Below are positions 53,858 to 63,329 of a stretch of 64,000 bases of DNA, one piece after another; the first letter of the stretch is position 1, and every line of letters starts with the position of its first letter. Position numbers and translations under genes: made by a program. The DNA lies in assembly GCF_030149515.1 (NCBI RefSeq), contig NZ_JASBRI010000006.1, forward strand, positions 1-64,000, given 5' to 3'. Below the pieces are notes generated by a model. That model did no database searches. It was not told where the DNA came from and worked only from the letters and a program-made list of their open reading frames with translations. The DNA comes from Maricaulis sp. GTDB taxonomy: Bacteria; Pseudomonadota; Alphaproteobacteria; Caulobacterales; Maricaulaceae.

Positions 53858-55030
53858 ATGCGTGATGCCGTCATCGTCTCCACCGCCCGCACGCCGATCG
53901 GCAAGGCCTATCGCGGCGCCTTCAACGCCACGCCCTCGCCGACCCTTGCCGGCCACGCCATCAAGTCCGCCGTCGAACGCTCGAAGGTCGATCCGGCGGA
54001 AATCCAGGACTGCATCGTCGGTGCCGCCCTGCAGCAGGGCGTGCAGCACACGATCGGACGCACCGCCGCCCTTCGCGCCGGGCTTCCGGTTACCGTGGCG
54101 GGCATGTCGATGGACCGGCAATGCTCTTCGGGCCTCATGACCATCGCCACCGCCGCCAAACAGGTCATCGTCGACCGTATGGATGTGGTCGTCGCGGGCG
54201 GGGTGGAATCCATCTCCATGGTCCAGACCAAGGAGATGCGCGTGCAGCCGGACCCGGAATTGCTGGCCATGCACAAGGACATCTACATGCCGATGCTGCA
54301 GACCGCTGAAGTGGTCGCCAAGCGCTACGGCATTTCCCGCGAGCGTATGGACGAGTACGGTCTGCAGTCCCAGCAGCGCACCGCCGCTGCCCAGGAGGCC
54401 GGCAAGTTCGACGACGAGATCGCGCCCATGGCCTCGACCAAGATCGTGGTGAACAAGGAAACCGGCGAAACCTCCCAGGAAAAGGTGACGCTGGAAAAGG
54501 ACGAGGGCAACCGGCCCACGACCAATCTGGAGGGCCTGCAGGGCCTCAATACCGTCATCGAAGGCGGCACCATCACCGCCGGCAATGCCTCCCAGCTCTC
54601 CGACGGCGCCTCGGCCTGCGTTGTGATGGAAGCCGGACTTGCCGCCAGGCGCGGCCTCGCCCCGCTGGGCCGTTATATGGGCATGGCCGTGGCGGGTACG
54701 GAGCCGGACGAGATGGGGATCGGCCCGGTCTTCGCGGTGCCGAAACTGCTCGAGCGTTTCGACCTCAAGGTGGACGATATCGGCCTGTGGGAGCTCAACG
54801 AAGCCTTCGCCGTTCAGGTGCTCTACTGCCGGGACAAGCTGGGCATCCCGAATGACAGGCTCAACGTCAATGGCGGTGCCATTTCGATCGGCCATCCCTA
54901 CGGCATGTCCGGCGCCCGCATGGTTGGCCACGCCCTGATCGAGGGCAAGCGCCAGGGCGCGAAATATGTCGTGGTGACGATGTGCGTCGGCGGCGGCATG
55001 GGCGCGGCCGGGCTCTTCGAGGTTCTCTAG
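53858..55030 (+). CDS. Acetyl-CoA C-acyltransferase (thiolase)
   Basis: A 390-residue biosynthetic/degradative thiolase performing the last step of beta-oxidation, splitting 3-ketoacyl-CoA with CoA. All catalytic residues are visible: Cys in MDRQCSSGL (about 89), His in [15 protein letters not shown] (about 346) and Cys in CVGGGMGAA (about 376). It starts at ATG 53858 after GAGAG. It is divergent from the 436-residue acyl-CoA dehydrogenase and convergent with the acyl-CoA thioesterase (67 bp apart). In contrast to the thiolase-like protein at 49344, this is a canonical enzyme. Confidence 0.93.
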   Translation: MRDAVIVSTARTPIGKAYRGAFNATPSPTLAGHAIKSAVERSKVDPAEIQDCIVGAALQQGVQHTIGRTAALRAGLPVTVAGMSMDRQCSSGLMTIATAAKQVIVDRMDVVVAGGVESISMVQTKEMRVQPDPELLAMHKDIYMPMLQTAEVVAKRYGISRERMDEYGLQSQQRTAAAQEAGKFDDEIAPMASTKIVVNKETGETSQEKVTLEKDEGNRPTTNLEGLQGLNTVIEGGTITAGNASQLSDGASACVVMEAGLAARRGLAPLGRYMGMAVAGTEPDEMGIGPVFAVPKLLERFDLKVDDIGLWELNEAFAVQVLYCRDKLGIPNDRLNVNGGAISIGHPYGMSGARMVGHALIEGKRQGAKYVVVTMCVGGGMGAAGLFEVL

Positions 55031-55080
55031 ACCGGCATCGGCGACAGCCTTGGGGCGGGGTTATCGCCTCGCCACAAGCC

Positions 55081-55110
55081 GCTGCGGGAGACCGCACTCA
55101 ATCCCGCAGC
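55081..55110. terminator. Hairpin between convergent thiolase and thioesterase genes
   Basis: Perfect 9-bp arms GCTGCGGGA and TCCCGCAGC with a 12-base loop, overlapping the thioesterase stop codon. No U-run follows, so it may be an intrinsic terminator of weak type or only a structured 3' end. Confidence 0.35.
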
Positions 55111-56012
55111 CGGATCAGGCCTTCCTGCACCGTCGAGGCGACCAGCTTCCCCTCGCGCGTGAACAGGCTGCCGCGATTATAGCCGCGGCCGGCGCCCGAC
55201 CACGGGCTGTCGGTGGCGTACAGCAGCCATTCGTCCATGCGCACATCGTCGTGGAACCACACGGCGTGATCAAGGCTGGCCGCCTGCATGTTCCCGCTGA
55301 GCCAGCTGACGCCGTGCGGCTGCATGCAGGTCGACAGCAGCGCCATGTCCGAGGCGAAGGCCAGGACGGCGCGATGCATCAACGGGTCGTCGCCGATATC
55401 GCCCGACGTCCTGAACCAGATATTGCGCACCGGCGCGCGTTTTTCCGGATCGATATGCGACCAGGGCTCAACCGGCCGGATCTCGATCGGGCGCTCGCGG
55501 GTGAGGAACTTGAACAGGCGCGGATCGAGCTTGTCCTCGTACTGACGGATATGCTCGATCTCGGTCTTGAGCGTTTCCGGCGCCGGAACATCGGGCATGT
55601 CTGCCTGGTGTTCCAGCCCCTTCTCCCGGCGCTGGAAGGAACAGGTCATGTTCAGGATCGGCTTGCCGCGCTGCATGGCGATAACGCGGCGGTTGGAGAA
55701 ACTGCCCCCGTCATAGTCGCGCTCGACACGGTAGATGATCGGGAAGTCCTCGTCGCCCGGACGCATGAAATAGGCGTGCAGGGAGTGCGCGACGCGCTCG
55801 TCATCCACCGAGCCGACAGCCGACATCAGCGCCTGGGCAATCACCTGGCCGCCGAAAACGCGCCCCTTGCCGCCGGGATTGCGGTGGCCGCGATAAAGAT
55901 CGACGTCGAGTTCCTCGACATCGAGCAGCCGCACCAGCCCCTGCGCCAGTTCATCCGGTGTCGGACGGCGGTCCTTCTTCGGCTTGCCGTCCGGACGTTC
56001 AGCCCCATCCAT
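55098..56012 (-). CDS. tesB: Acyl-CoA thioesterase II (TesB)
   Basis: A 304-residue double-hotdog thioesterase hydrolysing acyl-CoA of medium and long chain. The family landmarks are RVFGGQVIAQALMSA, HSLHAYFMRPGD, NRRVIAMQRGKPI near the N-terminal hotdog and LDHAVWFHDDVRMDEWLLY in the C-terminal hotdog; catalytic Asp is in the last (about 269). ATG 56012. Its 3' end faces the thiolase gene. With the other thioesterase at 36749 it can prevent accumulation of CoA esters that trap free CoA. Confidence 0.92.
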   Translation of the reverse strand: MDGAERPDGKPKKDRRPTPDELAQGLVRLLDVEELDVDLYRGHRNPGGKGRVFGGQVIAQALMSAVGSVDDERVAHSLHAYFMRPGDEDFPIIYRVERDYDGGSFSNRRVIAMQRGKPILNMTCSFQRREKGLEHQADMPDVPAPETLKTEIEHIRQYEDKLDPRLFKFLTRERPIEIRPVEPWSHIDPEKRAPVRNIWFRTSGDIGDDPLMHRAVLAFASDMALLSTCMQPHGVSWLSGNMQAASLDHAVWFHDDVRMDEWLLYATDSPWSGAGRGYNRGSLFTREGKLVASTVQEGLIRLRD

Positions 56013-56244
56013 GATACACTCGTGTCCTGCACATTGTTGCGTTGCGGCAAGTGTGGACCGGTCATCCGGAAATTTCCAGCTTGCGGTACGGCGAAACGCA
56101 GGGTCTCTGCGCTTCGCAAGATCGATCGGGGTGAAATACCCCGAAAGCTCGCACTACCCGGCAGGCCGGACAGCCCCCCGGGACCCAATATCTGGTGTCC
56201 CGCCCGGACCGGCTACCGGCAATACACAGACGGTCAAGACAGGA

Positions 56245-56279
56245 AAAACTGCCGGAATCCGTCCGGTTCCGGCAGTTTT
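56245..56279. terminator. Rho-independent terminator of proB
   Basis: Arms AAAACTGCCGGAA and TTCCGGCAGTTTT form a perfect 13-bp stem with a 9-base loop. It lies 23 bp beyond the proB stop. The A-run and T-run on the two sides make it usable in either direction. Confidence 0.88.
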
Positions 56280-56301
56280 CAGCACAGATCGTGCGCGAGA
56301 T

Positions 56302-57459
56302 TCAGGAGGCGACCAGTTTGAGCGACTGGGTCGGCGCGTCCCAGGGCAGGTGATTGTCTTCCAGCATCACCATGTTGTCCCGATTTATGATTTCGGGACG
56401 GGCGTGATAACCGAGCAATTCCTTGACGTCCTGGTCGGTATGGCGAGCCAGCACCATGGTCTCGTCCGAGGAAAAATTGGTCAGTCCGCGGGCCAGCTCT
56501 TCGCCGTCCTCACCATAGACGTGCAACACATCGCCCTTCTGGAAATCGCCATGGATCTTGACGATATCCTCGTGGCTGACGCCGGTGCGGCTTTCGCGCA
56601 GCGCCGTCGCGGCATCCTGGCGCAGGACCAGGCCGCCGGCCCGGTGCAGGCGATTGGTCAGCCAGACAGCCCAGGAAGAGGCCGGTGTACCCTTGGCGAC
56701 ACACGTGGTGTGTCGGCGCTCATTCTTCAGCAGCGCCGAGACCGGACGCTCGATCTCGCCCTGGCCGATCAGGGTTGTCACACCGGCATTCTGGGCCATG
56801 TTGGCGGCGCGCATCTTGGTCAGCATGCCGCCGGAGCCTAGCGAGCTCGTGCCGCCGGTCACTTCGAGATATTCGCTGACATCATCGACCGTCTCGATGA
56901 ATTCGGCATCCGGATCTTCCGGATTGCGATCGTAAAGACCGTCGATATTGGTCAGCAGGACCAGGTGGTCGGCCTGAATCATCTGCGCCACCTTGGCGGC
57001 CAGACGGTCATTGTCGCCCACCCGGATTTCCTCGGTGGTGATCGTATCGTTCTCGTTCACGATCGGCATGATGCCACGCTCGAACAGGCGCTGGATCGTG
57101 TTCTTCGTATTCAGGAAGCGGCGGCGGTCCTCCAGGTCGTCCAGCGTGACGAGGATCTGGGCGATGTCGAAACCGTGCTCGTGGGCGACCTGCTTGTACG
57201 CGTTCAGCAACAGCGGCTGCCCGCAAGCGGCTGCGGCCTGCTTGTCGAGAACGCCGGCCTCCTCCGGCGAGGCATTGATGGCGTTCAGTCCCAGCGCGAC
57301 AGAACCCGAGGAGGCCAGGATGACATCATGACCTTCCTCGCGCAGTTGCGCGATATCGGCCAGGAGCCCGTGCATGAAGGCGTATCTCAGTGTGAGCCGG
57401 CCATCATTGGCCAGAAGGCTGGACCCGATCTTCACGACGATGCGTTTCTTGTCACTCAC
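56302..57459 (-). CDS. proB: Glutamate 5-kinase
   Basis: The first enzyme of proline synthesis, phosphorylating glutamate at the gamma position. 385 residues: amino-acid kinase domain (KKRIVVKIGSSLLANDG at the start, NENDTITTEEIRVGDNDRLAA as the ATP/substrate segment) and a C-terminal PUA domain (about 295-385). I use the GTG at 57459, which has GGGAG 6 bp upstream; the frame is open 24 codons further. It is divergent from proC-proA, an unusual split of proBA, which is often one operon. A good terminator follows. Confidence 0.95.
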   Translation of the reverse strand: MSDKKRIVVKIGSSLLANDGRLTLRYAFMHGLLADIAQLREEGHDVILASSGSVALGLNAINASPEEAGVLDKQAAAACGQPLLLNAYKQVAHEHGFDIAQILVTLDDLEDRRRFLNTKNTIQRLFERGIMPIVNENDTITTEEIRVGDNDRLAAKVAQMIQADHLVLLTNIDGLYDRNPEDPDAEFIETVDDVSEYLEVTGGTSSLGSGGMLTKMRAANMAQNAGVTTLIGQGEIERPVSALLKNERRHTTCVAKGTPASSWAVWLTNRLHRAGGLVLRQDAATALRESRTGVSHEDIVKIHGDFQKGDVLHVYGEDGEELARGLTNFSSDETMVLARHTDQDVKELLGYHARPEIINRDNMVMLEDNHLPWDAPTQSLKLVAS

Positions 57460-57762
57460 ACGAGGCTCCCGTTTGACGCGGCGCCATGCTGCTCCGCAAA
57501 ATTCGATGGGCGCAAAATATTTTGTATTCAAATTTTTTCAACCCCACAAATGGGATGCTGCACTGCAAAAATGCTGCAGGGTCATCATATTTTATGGCCC
57601 AGAGCTAAACAATTGCTTGCCATCCCGATTTTTCTCGCAACCGCAAAACTCATTTGAATTCGAAATATATCCTGCTATGTAATCGCTCATCAGCAGCTCG
57701 ATGCGCCCACCGGCGCGTCGAGCGCATTTGTTGTGAGATCACGTCAGCCGCAAAGGTGTGCG
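57460..57762. promoter_or_regulatory. 303-bp AT-rich divergent promoter region of proB and proC
   Basis: No gene is supported. Markedly AT-rich compared with both flanks. It contains the palindrome AAAATATTTT (57514-57523), two copies of TGCTGCA 16 bp apart (57556-57562, 57572-57578), the first inside TGCTGCACTGCA, and a 12-bp hairpin at 57696-57723 just before proC. Promoters of proB and proC-proA must be here. Confidence 0.55.
57696..57723 (+). other. Hairpin in the proC leader
   Basis: Arms GCTCGATGCGCC and GGCGCGTCGAGC with a 4-base loop; one G-T wobble in a 12-bp stem. It is followed by GCATTTGTTGTG, weakly T-rich, 40 bp before the proC start. It could be an attenuator or a transcript-stabilising element. 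Confidence 0.45.
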
Positions 57763-58542
57763 ATGGACATTTTGATGGTCGGATGCGGGAAGATGGGCGG
57801 AGCCATGCTGCGCCGCTGGCTGGATGAGGTTCCGGCCCGGTTTACCGCGGTGAACCGGACGCCGGGCGTCATTCCGGACGGGTGCGGCCATGCCGGCTCC
57901 CCGGACGCGCTTGCTGGCCGGAGTTTCGACGCCATCATCATCGCCGTAAAGCCGCAGCAGATTGAAGACGTGGTCCCGGCCTACGCACCCTTTCTTGCAG
58001 CGAACGGATGCTACATCTCGATTGCCGCAGGCTTTTCCGTCGCATCGTTGAAGCGGGCCTTCGGCGACAAGCCCATGGTCCGCATCATGCCCAACCTGCC
58101 CGCCCTGATCGGCCGCGGCGTCAACGGGCTCTATGCCGACCCGGCCTGCACTGCGGATCACCGCGACCTTGCCGACAAGCTGGCCAGGGCGGCCGGTTCG
58201 GCAATCTGGCTCGATAGCGAAGAGGAAATCGATCGCATCACCGCGGTCGCCGGTTCCGGCTCGGGCTATGTCTTCGAGATCGCACGCAGCTATGTGGCCG
58301 CGGCCGAGCGCCTGGGCTTCACCCCTGACACCGCGCGAACCCTGGTGCTGGAAACCATGGCAGGCGCCGTCGAGATGGCCCTCCGCTCGGAGGAAAGCCT
58401 CGAAGAGCTGCGCAATTCGGTGATGAGCAGGAGGGGCACGACGGAGGCCGGCATCAACGCCCTGCGCCGCGACGGACTGCTGGACCGGCTCATGACCGAA
58501 ACCACAGAAGCCGCCTACAATCGCGCCGTTGAACTGCGCTAG
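57763..58542 (+). CDS. proC: Pyrroline-5-carboxylate reductase
   Basis: Last enzyme of proline synthesis, reducing 1-pyrroline-5-carboxylate with NAD(P)H. 259 residues: N-terminal Rossmann motif ILMVGCGKMGGAML, then IIIAVKPQQIEDVVP, and the C-terminal signature GSGSGYVFE plus MSRRGTTEAGINALRRDGL, normal for the family. ATG 57763 has AAGG 7 bp upstream. proA starts 48 bp after its stop on the same strand, so proC-proA is an operon. Slightly short compared with some homologues but complete. Confidence 0.94.
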   Translation: MDILMVGCGKMGGAMLRRWLDEVPARFTAVNRTPGVIPDGCGHAGSPDALAGRSFDAIIIAVKPQQIEDVVPAYAPFLAANGCYISIAAGFSVASLKRAFGDKPMVRIMPNLPALIGRGVNGLYADPACTADHRDLADKLARAAGSAIWLDSEEEIDRITAVAGSGSGYVFEIARSYVAAAERLGFTPDTARTLVLETMAGAVEMALRSEESLEELRNSVMSRRGTTEAGINALRRDGLLDRLMTETTEAAYNRAVELR

Positions 58543-58590
58543 TTGCGGCGCGCCCCGAACTCTCCGACAATCGACCCGAGTAAACGAGAC

Positions 58591-59847
58591 ATGTCAGATC
58601 GTATGCAAGCCTATATCGAACAACTTGGACGGCAGGCCCAGGATGCGGCGCGCCAGCTGGCGACGGCCTCCACGGAACGCAAGAATGCCGCACTGATCGC
58701 CGCGGCCGCATCCCTGCGCATGCACGCCAACGATCTTCTCGAAGCCAACAAGGCCGACGTCGAAAGCGTGCGCGAGGCCGGAAAGCCTGATGCCTTCGTC
58801 GATCGCCTGATGCTGGACGGCGAGCGTATCGAGGCCGTGGCGAATGCGATCGAACAGATCGCCGAACTGCCCGATCCGGTCGGCCGGCAGCTGGCCGTCA
58901 CCGAACGCCCCAACGGGCTGCGTATCGAACGTGTCGCCGTGCCGCTGGGCGTGATCGGGATGATCTATGAAAGCCGGCCCAATGTCGGCGCCGATGCCGG
59001 CGCGCTTTGCCTGAAATCGGGCAATGCGGTGATCCTGCGCGGCGGGTCGGAAAGCCTGAATTCCACCCGCATCATCGTGGATTGCATGAAGGAAGGCCTG
59101 CGCGAAGCCGATCTGCCGGACGATGCCATCCAGATGGTCGACACCACTGATCGCGCAGCCGTGCAGCATCTGCTGCAATGCACAAAATACGTCGATCTGG
59201 TGATCCCGCGCGGTGGCAAGGGGCTGGTTTCGCTGGTCCGCGACCAGGCGCGCGTGCCGACGCTTTTGCACCTTGACGGCAATTGTCACACCTATGTGCA
59301 CGAAAGCGCCGACCTGACCAAGGCCAAGGCCATCGTCAAAAATGCCAAACTGCGTCGCACAGGCGTGTGCGGTGCCACCGAAAGCCTGGTGATCGACAAG
59401 GCCGTGGCCGCCGACCTGTTGCCGCCCTTGCTGGACTCGATGGCTGGCTGCGAATTCCGCGGCGACGAGACCGCCACCGCAATCGACAGCCGGATCAAAC
59501 CGGCGGAGGAAAGCGACTGGGATACCGAGTATCTCGACACCATCATCTCGGTGAAGGTGGTCGCCGGCATCGAGGACGCCCTCAACTGGGTCGCCGCCCA
59601 TTCCTCGGCCCACACCGATGCCATCGTCACCGAGGACGCCGATGTTGCCGCCCTCTTCCTGAACACGATCGACTCGGCCGTGGTGATGCACAACGCCTCT
59701 ACGCAATTCTCCGATGGCGGCGAATTCGGCATGGGTGCGGAGATCGGCATCGCGACGGGCAAGATGCACGCCCGCGGCCCGGTCGGGCTCGAGCAGCTTA
59801 CCTCCTTCAAATACCTCGTACACGGTGACGGCCAGACCCGCGCCTGA
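58591..59847 (+). CDS. proA: Gamma-glutamyl phosphate reductase
   Basis: Second enzyme of proline synthesis, reducing gamma-glutamyl phosphate to the semialdehyde with NADPH. 418 residues, normal for the family; [16 protein letters not shown] and [14 protein letters not shown] are the family cofactor segments, and the catalytic Cys is in [18 protein letters not shown] 58591 is chosen because the family N-terminus begins there ([13 protein letters not shown]). It lies 48 bp after proC and 53 bp before putP. Confidence 0.96.
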   Translation: MSDRMQAYIEQLGRQAQDAARQLATASTERKNAALIAAAASLRMHANDLLEANKADVESVREAGKPDAFVDRLMLDGERIEAVANAIEQIAELPDPVGRQLAVTERPNGLRIERVAVPLGVIGMIYESRPNVGADAGALCLKSGNAVILRGGSESLNSTRIIVDCMKEGLREADLPDDAIQMVDTTDRAAVQHLLQCTKYVDLVIPRGGKGLVSLVRDQARVPTLLHLDGNCHTYVHESADLTKAKAIVKNAKLRRTGVCGATESLVIDKAVAADLLPPLLDSMAGCEFRGDETATAIDSRIKPAEESDWDTEYLDTIISVKVVAGIEDALNWVAAHSSAHTDAIVTEDADVAALFLNTIDSAVVMHNASTQFSDGGEFGMGAEIGIATGKMHARGPVGLEQLTSFKYLVHGDGQTRA

Positions 59848-59900
59848 CGCCCCGCGTTTGGCCCTCATCCCTTCCTGATCCAGTAACCCAAGGCAAGCTC

Positions 59901-61538
59901 ATGGATATTGAAGCTCTCATTTCCCTTGCGCTCTACTTCGTCCTGATGATGGCGATCGGCCTTTACGCCTATCGCAAGTCCACGGACGACGTATCGGGCT
60001 ACATGCTCGGCGGGCGCCAGCTGAACCCGGCCGTGGCCTCGCTTTCCGCGGGCGCCTCGGACATGAGCGGCTGGATGCTCATGGGCCTGCCCGGCGCCAT
60101 TTTCGCGACCGGCATGTCGGAAGCCTGGATCGCCATCGGCCTGATCATCGGCGCCTATTTCAACTATCGCCTGGTTGCACCGCGCCTGCGCGTCTTCACC
60201 GAGATCGCCGACGACGCAATCACCATTCCGGACTTCTTCGAGAAACGCTTCAACGACAAGACCCGTTTCCTGCGTGTCCTGTCCTCGGTGGTGATCATCA
60301 TTTTCTTCACCCTCTACACCTCGGCCGGCGTGGTTTCGGGCGGCAAGCTGTTCGAAGCCTCTTTCGGCCTGGACTATCGCCTGGGCCTGTTCCTGACGGC
60401 CGGCGTCGTGGTCGCCTACACGCTGTTCGGCGGCTTCCTGGCGGTTTCCCTGACCGACTTCGTGCAGGGCTGCATCATGTTCGTGGCGCTGGTCCTGGTA
60501 CCCGTCGTGACGGTGATGCAGCTGGGCGGCTTCGGGCCGACCGGCGATGCACTGAGCACGCTGAGTGTCGATATGGGCGGTTGGGACAAGGCCTATCTGT
60601 CCATGATACCGCAGGAAAGCCTGGGGCTGGCCGTGATCGGCATCGTCTCCACCATGTCCTGGGGCCTGGGCTATTTCGGCCAACCGCACATCATCGTGCG
60701 CTTCATGGCTGTGAAGACGCTGAAGGATGTCGCCGTGATGCGCCGCATCGGCATGAGCTGGATGATCATCACCGTGGTCGGCGCTGTGCTGACCGGCGCG
60801 GCAGGTCTGGCCTATGTGAAGAGCCAGAACATCCAGGTCGCCGAGGGCGTGCCGGTGGCGCGCGTCGTCGAAGCCCCGACCGATGCGACTACATTCAACG
60901 AACTCGAGAATATCGAGACGACCGGCGCTTTCGGTGACGGCGAAGTGGTGCTGGGCGACCAGGAGACGATCTTCATCCTGCTCTCCCAGGTCATCTTCCA
61001 TCCCTATATCGCCGGCTTCCTGCTGGCCGCGATCCTGGCTGCGATCATGAGTACGATCTCGTCGCAATTGCTGGTGTCGTCGAGTTCGCTGACCGAAGAC
61101 TTCTACAAGGTCTTCCTCCGGCGAAACGCAAGCCAGAAGGAGCTGGTCCTGGTCGGCCGGATATCGGTGCTGGTCGTGTCACTGGTTGCGATCTTCCTGG
61201 CCTTTGACCCCGACAGCAACATCCTCTCGCTGGTCTCGAACGCCTGGGCCGGTTTCGGTGCGGCATTCGGCCCCATCGTGCTGATCAGCCTGTTCTGGCG
61301 CGGCATGACCCGGGCCGGGGCGATCGCCGGCATGATCACCGGTGCCGCGACGGTGCTGCTGTGGATCTACGGCCTGCAACTCTCGGGCGTGCTCTACGAG
61401 ATGATCCCGGGCTTCATCGCCGCGACGGTCGCCATCGTCGTCGTCAGCCTGGCTTCCAGGGGAACCGACGAGGAAGCCACCGGGCATTTCGACCGCATGG
61501 GCGAAATCCTCAAGGCAGGCAAACTGCCCAGCGAATAG
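59901..61538 (+). CDS. putP: Sodium/proline symporter
   Basis: A 545-residue Na+-coupled solute symporter of the SSS family, with about thirteen helices. The Na+/substrate regions are visible in the N-terminal helices (SLSAGASDMSGWMLMGLPGAIF) and in YTSAGVVSGGKLF. It contains a long extracytoplasmic insert (about 300-350) before QVIFHPYIAGFLLAAILAAIMSTISSQLLVSSSSLTEDFYK, the family signature. The link to proC-proA argues for proline as substrate. ATG 59901 follows AAGG by 7 bp. A terminator follows. Confidence 0.94.
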   Translation: MDIEALISLALYFVLMMAIGLYAYRKSTDDVSGYMLGGRQLNPAVASLSAGASDMSGWMLMGLPGAIFATGMSEAWIAIGLIIGAYFNYRLVAPRLRVFTEIADDAITIPDFFEKRFNDKTRFLRVLSSVVIIIFFTLYTSAGVVSGGKLFEASFGLDYRLGLFLTAGVVVAYTLFGGFLAVSLTDFVQGCIMFVALVLVPVVTVMQLGGFGPTGDALSTLSVDMGGWDKAYLSMIPQESLGLAVIGIVSTMSWGLGYFGQPHIIVRFMAVKTLKDVAVMRRIGMSWMIITVVGAVLTGAAGLAYVKSQNIQVAEGVPVARVVEAPTDATTFNELENIETTGAFGDGEVVLGDQETIFILLSQVIFHPYIAGFLLAAILAAIMSTISSQLLVSSSSLTEDFYKVFLRRNASQKELVLVGRISVLVVSLVAIFLAFDPDSNILSLVSNAWAGFGAAFGPIVLISLFWRGMTRAGAIAGMITGAATVLLWIYGLQLSGVLYEMIPGFIAATVAIVVVSLASRGTDEEATGHFDRMGEILKAGKLPSE

Positions 61539-61562
61539 GCTGGCCTGACAGCCACGACAAGG

Positions 61563-61593
61563 AAGGCCGGTGGCATGTGCTACCGGCCTTTTT
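61563..61593 (+). terminator. Terminator after putP
   Basis: Arms AAGGCCGGTGGCA and TGCTACCGGCCTT pair with one G-T wobble around TG and are followed by TTTTT, 25 bp beyond the putP stop. It overlaps the 3' end of the convergent sensor kinase gene. Confidence 0.85.
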
Positions 61594-63329
61594 CATGATG
61601 CGAACCGGATCGTCACGCAGGCGCCGCCCTCGGGCCCCGTACCACGGGCCATCTCCCCGTCCAGCCGCCGCGCCAGGGCGAGCATCAGCGAACTACCCAT
61701 GCCCTCGCAGTCGGCATCCTCGAACCCGCGTCCATTGTCGCTGACCGCCACGGCGATGCGTCCGTCGGCCTCCCGGGTCAGCTTCACCGTCACATGGCCC
61801 GATACACCTTCGCCGAAGGCATGCTTGTAGGCGTTGGTGACGGCTTCGGTGACGAAGAGGGCCGCCGGAATCGCGTGGTCGGGATCGAGCTCGATATCCT
61901 CGGCCTCCACCCGCGTGGCGACCTCGGTGCCGAACACGCTGGAAGCCTCGCACAGGTAGTGCAGCAATTGCTCAAGGAAGGGCCGCATGGCCACGGTGCG
62001 CAGATCGTCGTTTTCGTAGAGCGTGCGGTGCACCAGGGCGAGCGCATTGATCCGCCCTCGCGCCTCGGCCAGCACACGGCGCGCCTCGGCATCGGCCGTG
62101 CGCCGCGCCTGGATGTTGAGCAGGCTCATCGTCACCTGCAGATTGTTCTTCACCCGGTGGTGGATCTCCCGGAGCAGCGCGCCGCGTTCTTCGGCGACGG
62201 TCTCCAGCTCCTCGGTTCGCGTTTCCAGATCGTTGGCCATCGAGGCCATCGTATCGGCCAGTGTGCGGATCTCGGCCGGCGCCCGGCTGGCGCGCACGGG
62301 CTGGAGACCCAGTCGGCCCGCCCCGTAGAGGCGCGCCATGCGCCCCAGATAGGTCAACCAGCGCAATACGAAAAAATCCACCGCCAGCGAGACACAGAGG
62401 AGCGCCAGCAGCCACATCGTAGAGGGGACCAGCACGGTGCCAACGATGTCGAAGCCTGCCCAGCTGCCCAGCAGCAGGGAAGGCGCGGTCAGAGCCAGCT
62501 GGATATCCCGCCCGGCAAGCGGTGCTACCAGAAGCGACTTGCCCGGTGCCCCCTCAATTCTCTCCAGAAGCACCGGGTCGCCGGTTTCGCCCACGGCGTC
62601 GAGCACGTCCGGCGGCAATCCGGTCAGGCGGTCGGCCTCCGGGGTTTCGGAAATGTAGGCGAGATTGCCCTGGGCATCGCTGAGTGCCAGATACATCTGC
62701 GTGGGCAGATCCTGGGTTCGCAACAGATCCATCGCCGAGCGTACATCGATATCGACGGCCACCGCCCCGGCGAACCCGTCGGCGTCCCGTCGCGCATGCG
62801 CGGCCGTCATCACCGGCCGGTGCAACGTCCAGTCGAGATAGATTTCCGAGAAGGTCTCCGTTTCACCGCCGCGCAAGCGGGCGAACCATTCGCGCTCGGC
62901 GACGCCGACGCTCTCCTCGGTCTCCAGCGCGGCACACACGACGTCGCCGGTAGCGTCTATCAGTTTGAGATTGGAATAGATCGGCTGGGCCGTCTGCACG
63001 GCCCGGAGCGTCTCCGTACAACGATTGCCGCTGAGCGAGGGCAGATCGGGGTAGCTGGCCAGGGCCGCCACGACGCCCGCGGAGCGTTCCAGTCCGGCAT
63101 CGAGATCGGCCGTAGCCTGGACCAGAATGGCATGGAACCGGTCGCGCTGCTCGCTGCGTTCCTCGCGGAATTCGACAACGCCCTGGGCGACCGACAGGAC
63201 CAGAAGCGGGCTGAGGCTAAGCGTCAGGACGGCCAGCAGCTGAAGGCGCAGACCCCGGCCCTGGTCGCGCGCCCCGCGTCCCCGGCCCGGCTCTGGCGCG
63301 CGCCGGCCCGTCAGCCGACCGACCGGCAC
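61593..63329 (-). CDS. Sensor histidine kinase, HisKA_2 family
   Basis: A 578-residue membrane kinase. Residues about 27-50 form a first membrane helix, then a periplasmic dCache-like sensor (about 55-290, with DWTLHRPVMTAAHARRDADG), a second helix (about 303-323), a HAMP-like linker and the kinase core. Phosphoryl His is in IHHRVKNN (about 391), which is the HisKA_2 family signature used in the general stress response (PhyK-like kinases); N-box EAVTNAYKHAF and G-box DNGRGF follow. It starts at GTG 63329 and overlaps the sigma-factor gene stop by 19 bp, so both are probably co-transcribed. In the family the substrate is a PhyR-type response regulator, which is not in this window. Confidence 0.88.
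   Translation of the reverse strand: MPVGRLTGRRAPEPGRGRGARDQGRGLRLQLLAVLTLSLSPLLVLSVAQGVVEFREERSEQRDRFHAILVQATADLDAGLERSAGVVAALASYPDLPSLSGNRCTETLRAVQTAQPIYSNLKLIDATGDVVCAALETEESVGVAEREWFARLRGGETETFSEIYLDWTLHRPVMTAAHARRDADGFAGAVAVDIDVRSAMDLLRTQDLPTQMYLALSDAQGNLAYISETPEADRLTGLPPDVLDAVGETGDPVLLERIEGAPGKSLLVAPLAGRDIQLALTAPSLLLGSWAGFDIVGTVLVPSTMWLLALLCVSLAVDFFVLRWLTYLGRMARLYGAGRLGLQPVRASRAPAEIRTLADTMASMANDLETRTEELETVAEERGALLREIHHRVKNNLQVTMSLLNIQARRTADAEARRVLAEARGRINALALVHRTLYENDDLRTVAMRPFLEQLLHYLCEASSVFGTEVATRVEAEDIELDPDHAIPAALFVTEAVTNAYKHAFGEGVSGHVTVKLTREADGRIAVAVSDNGRGFEDADCEGMGSSLMLALARRLDGEMARGTGPEGGACVTIRFAS

Noticed and set aside
30304-56012. Genomic island or prophage by repeated transporter and regulator genes
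   Set aside because: No integrase, transposase, attachment repeats or tRNA seen, and base composition looks uniform across the region; it reads as a catabolic region of the host.
57460-57762. Small RNA gene in the AT-rich proB/proC spacer
   Set aside because: No clear promoter plus terminator pair; only one leader hairpin and short repeats, so left as a regulatory region.
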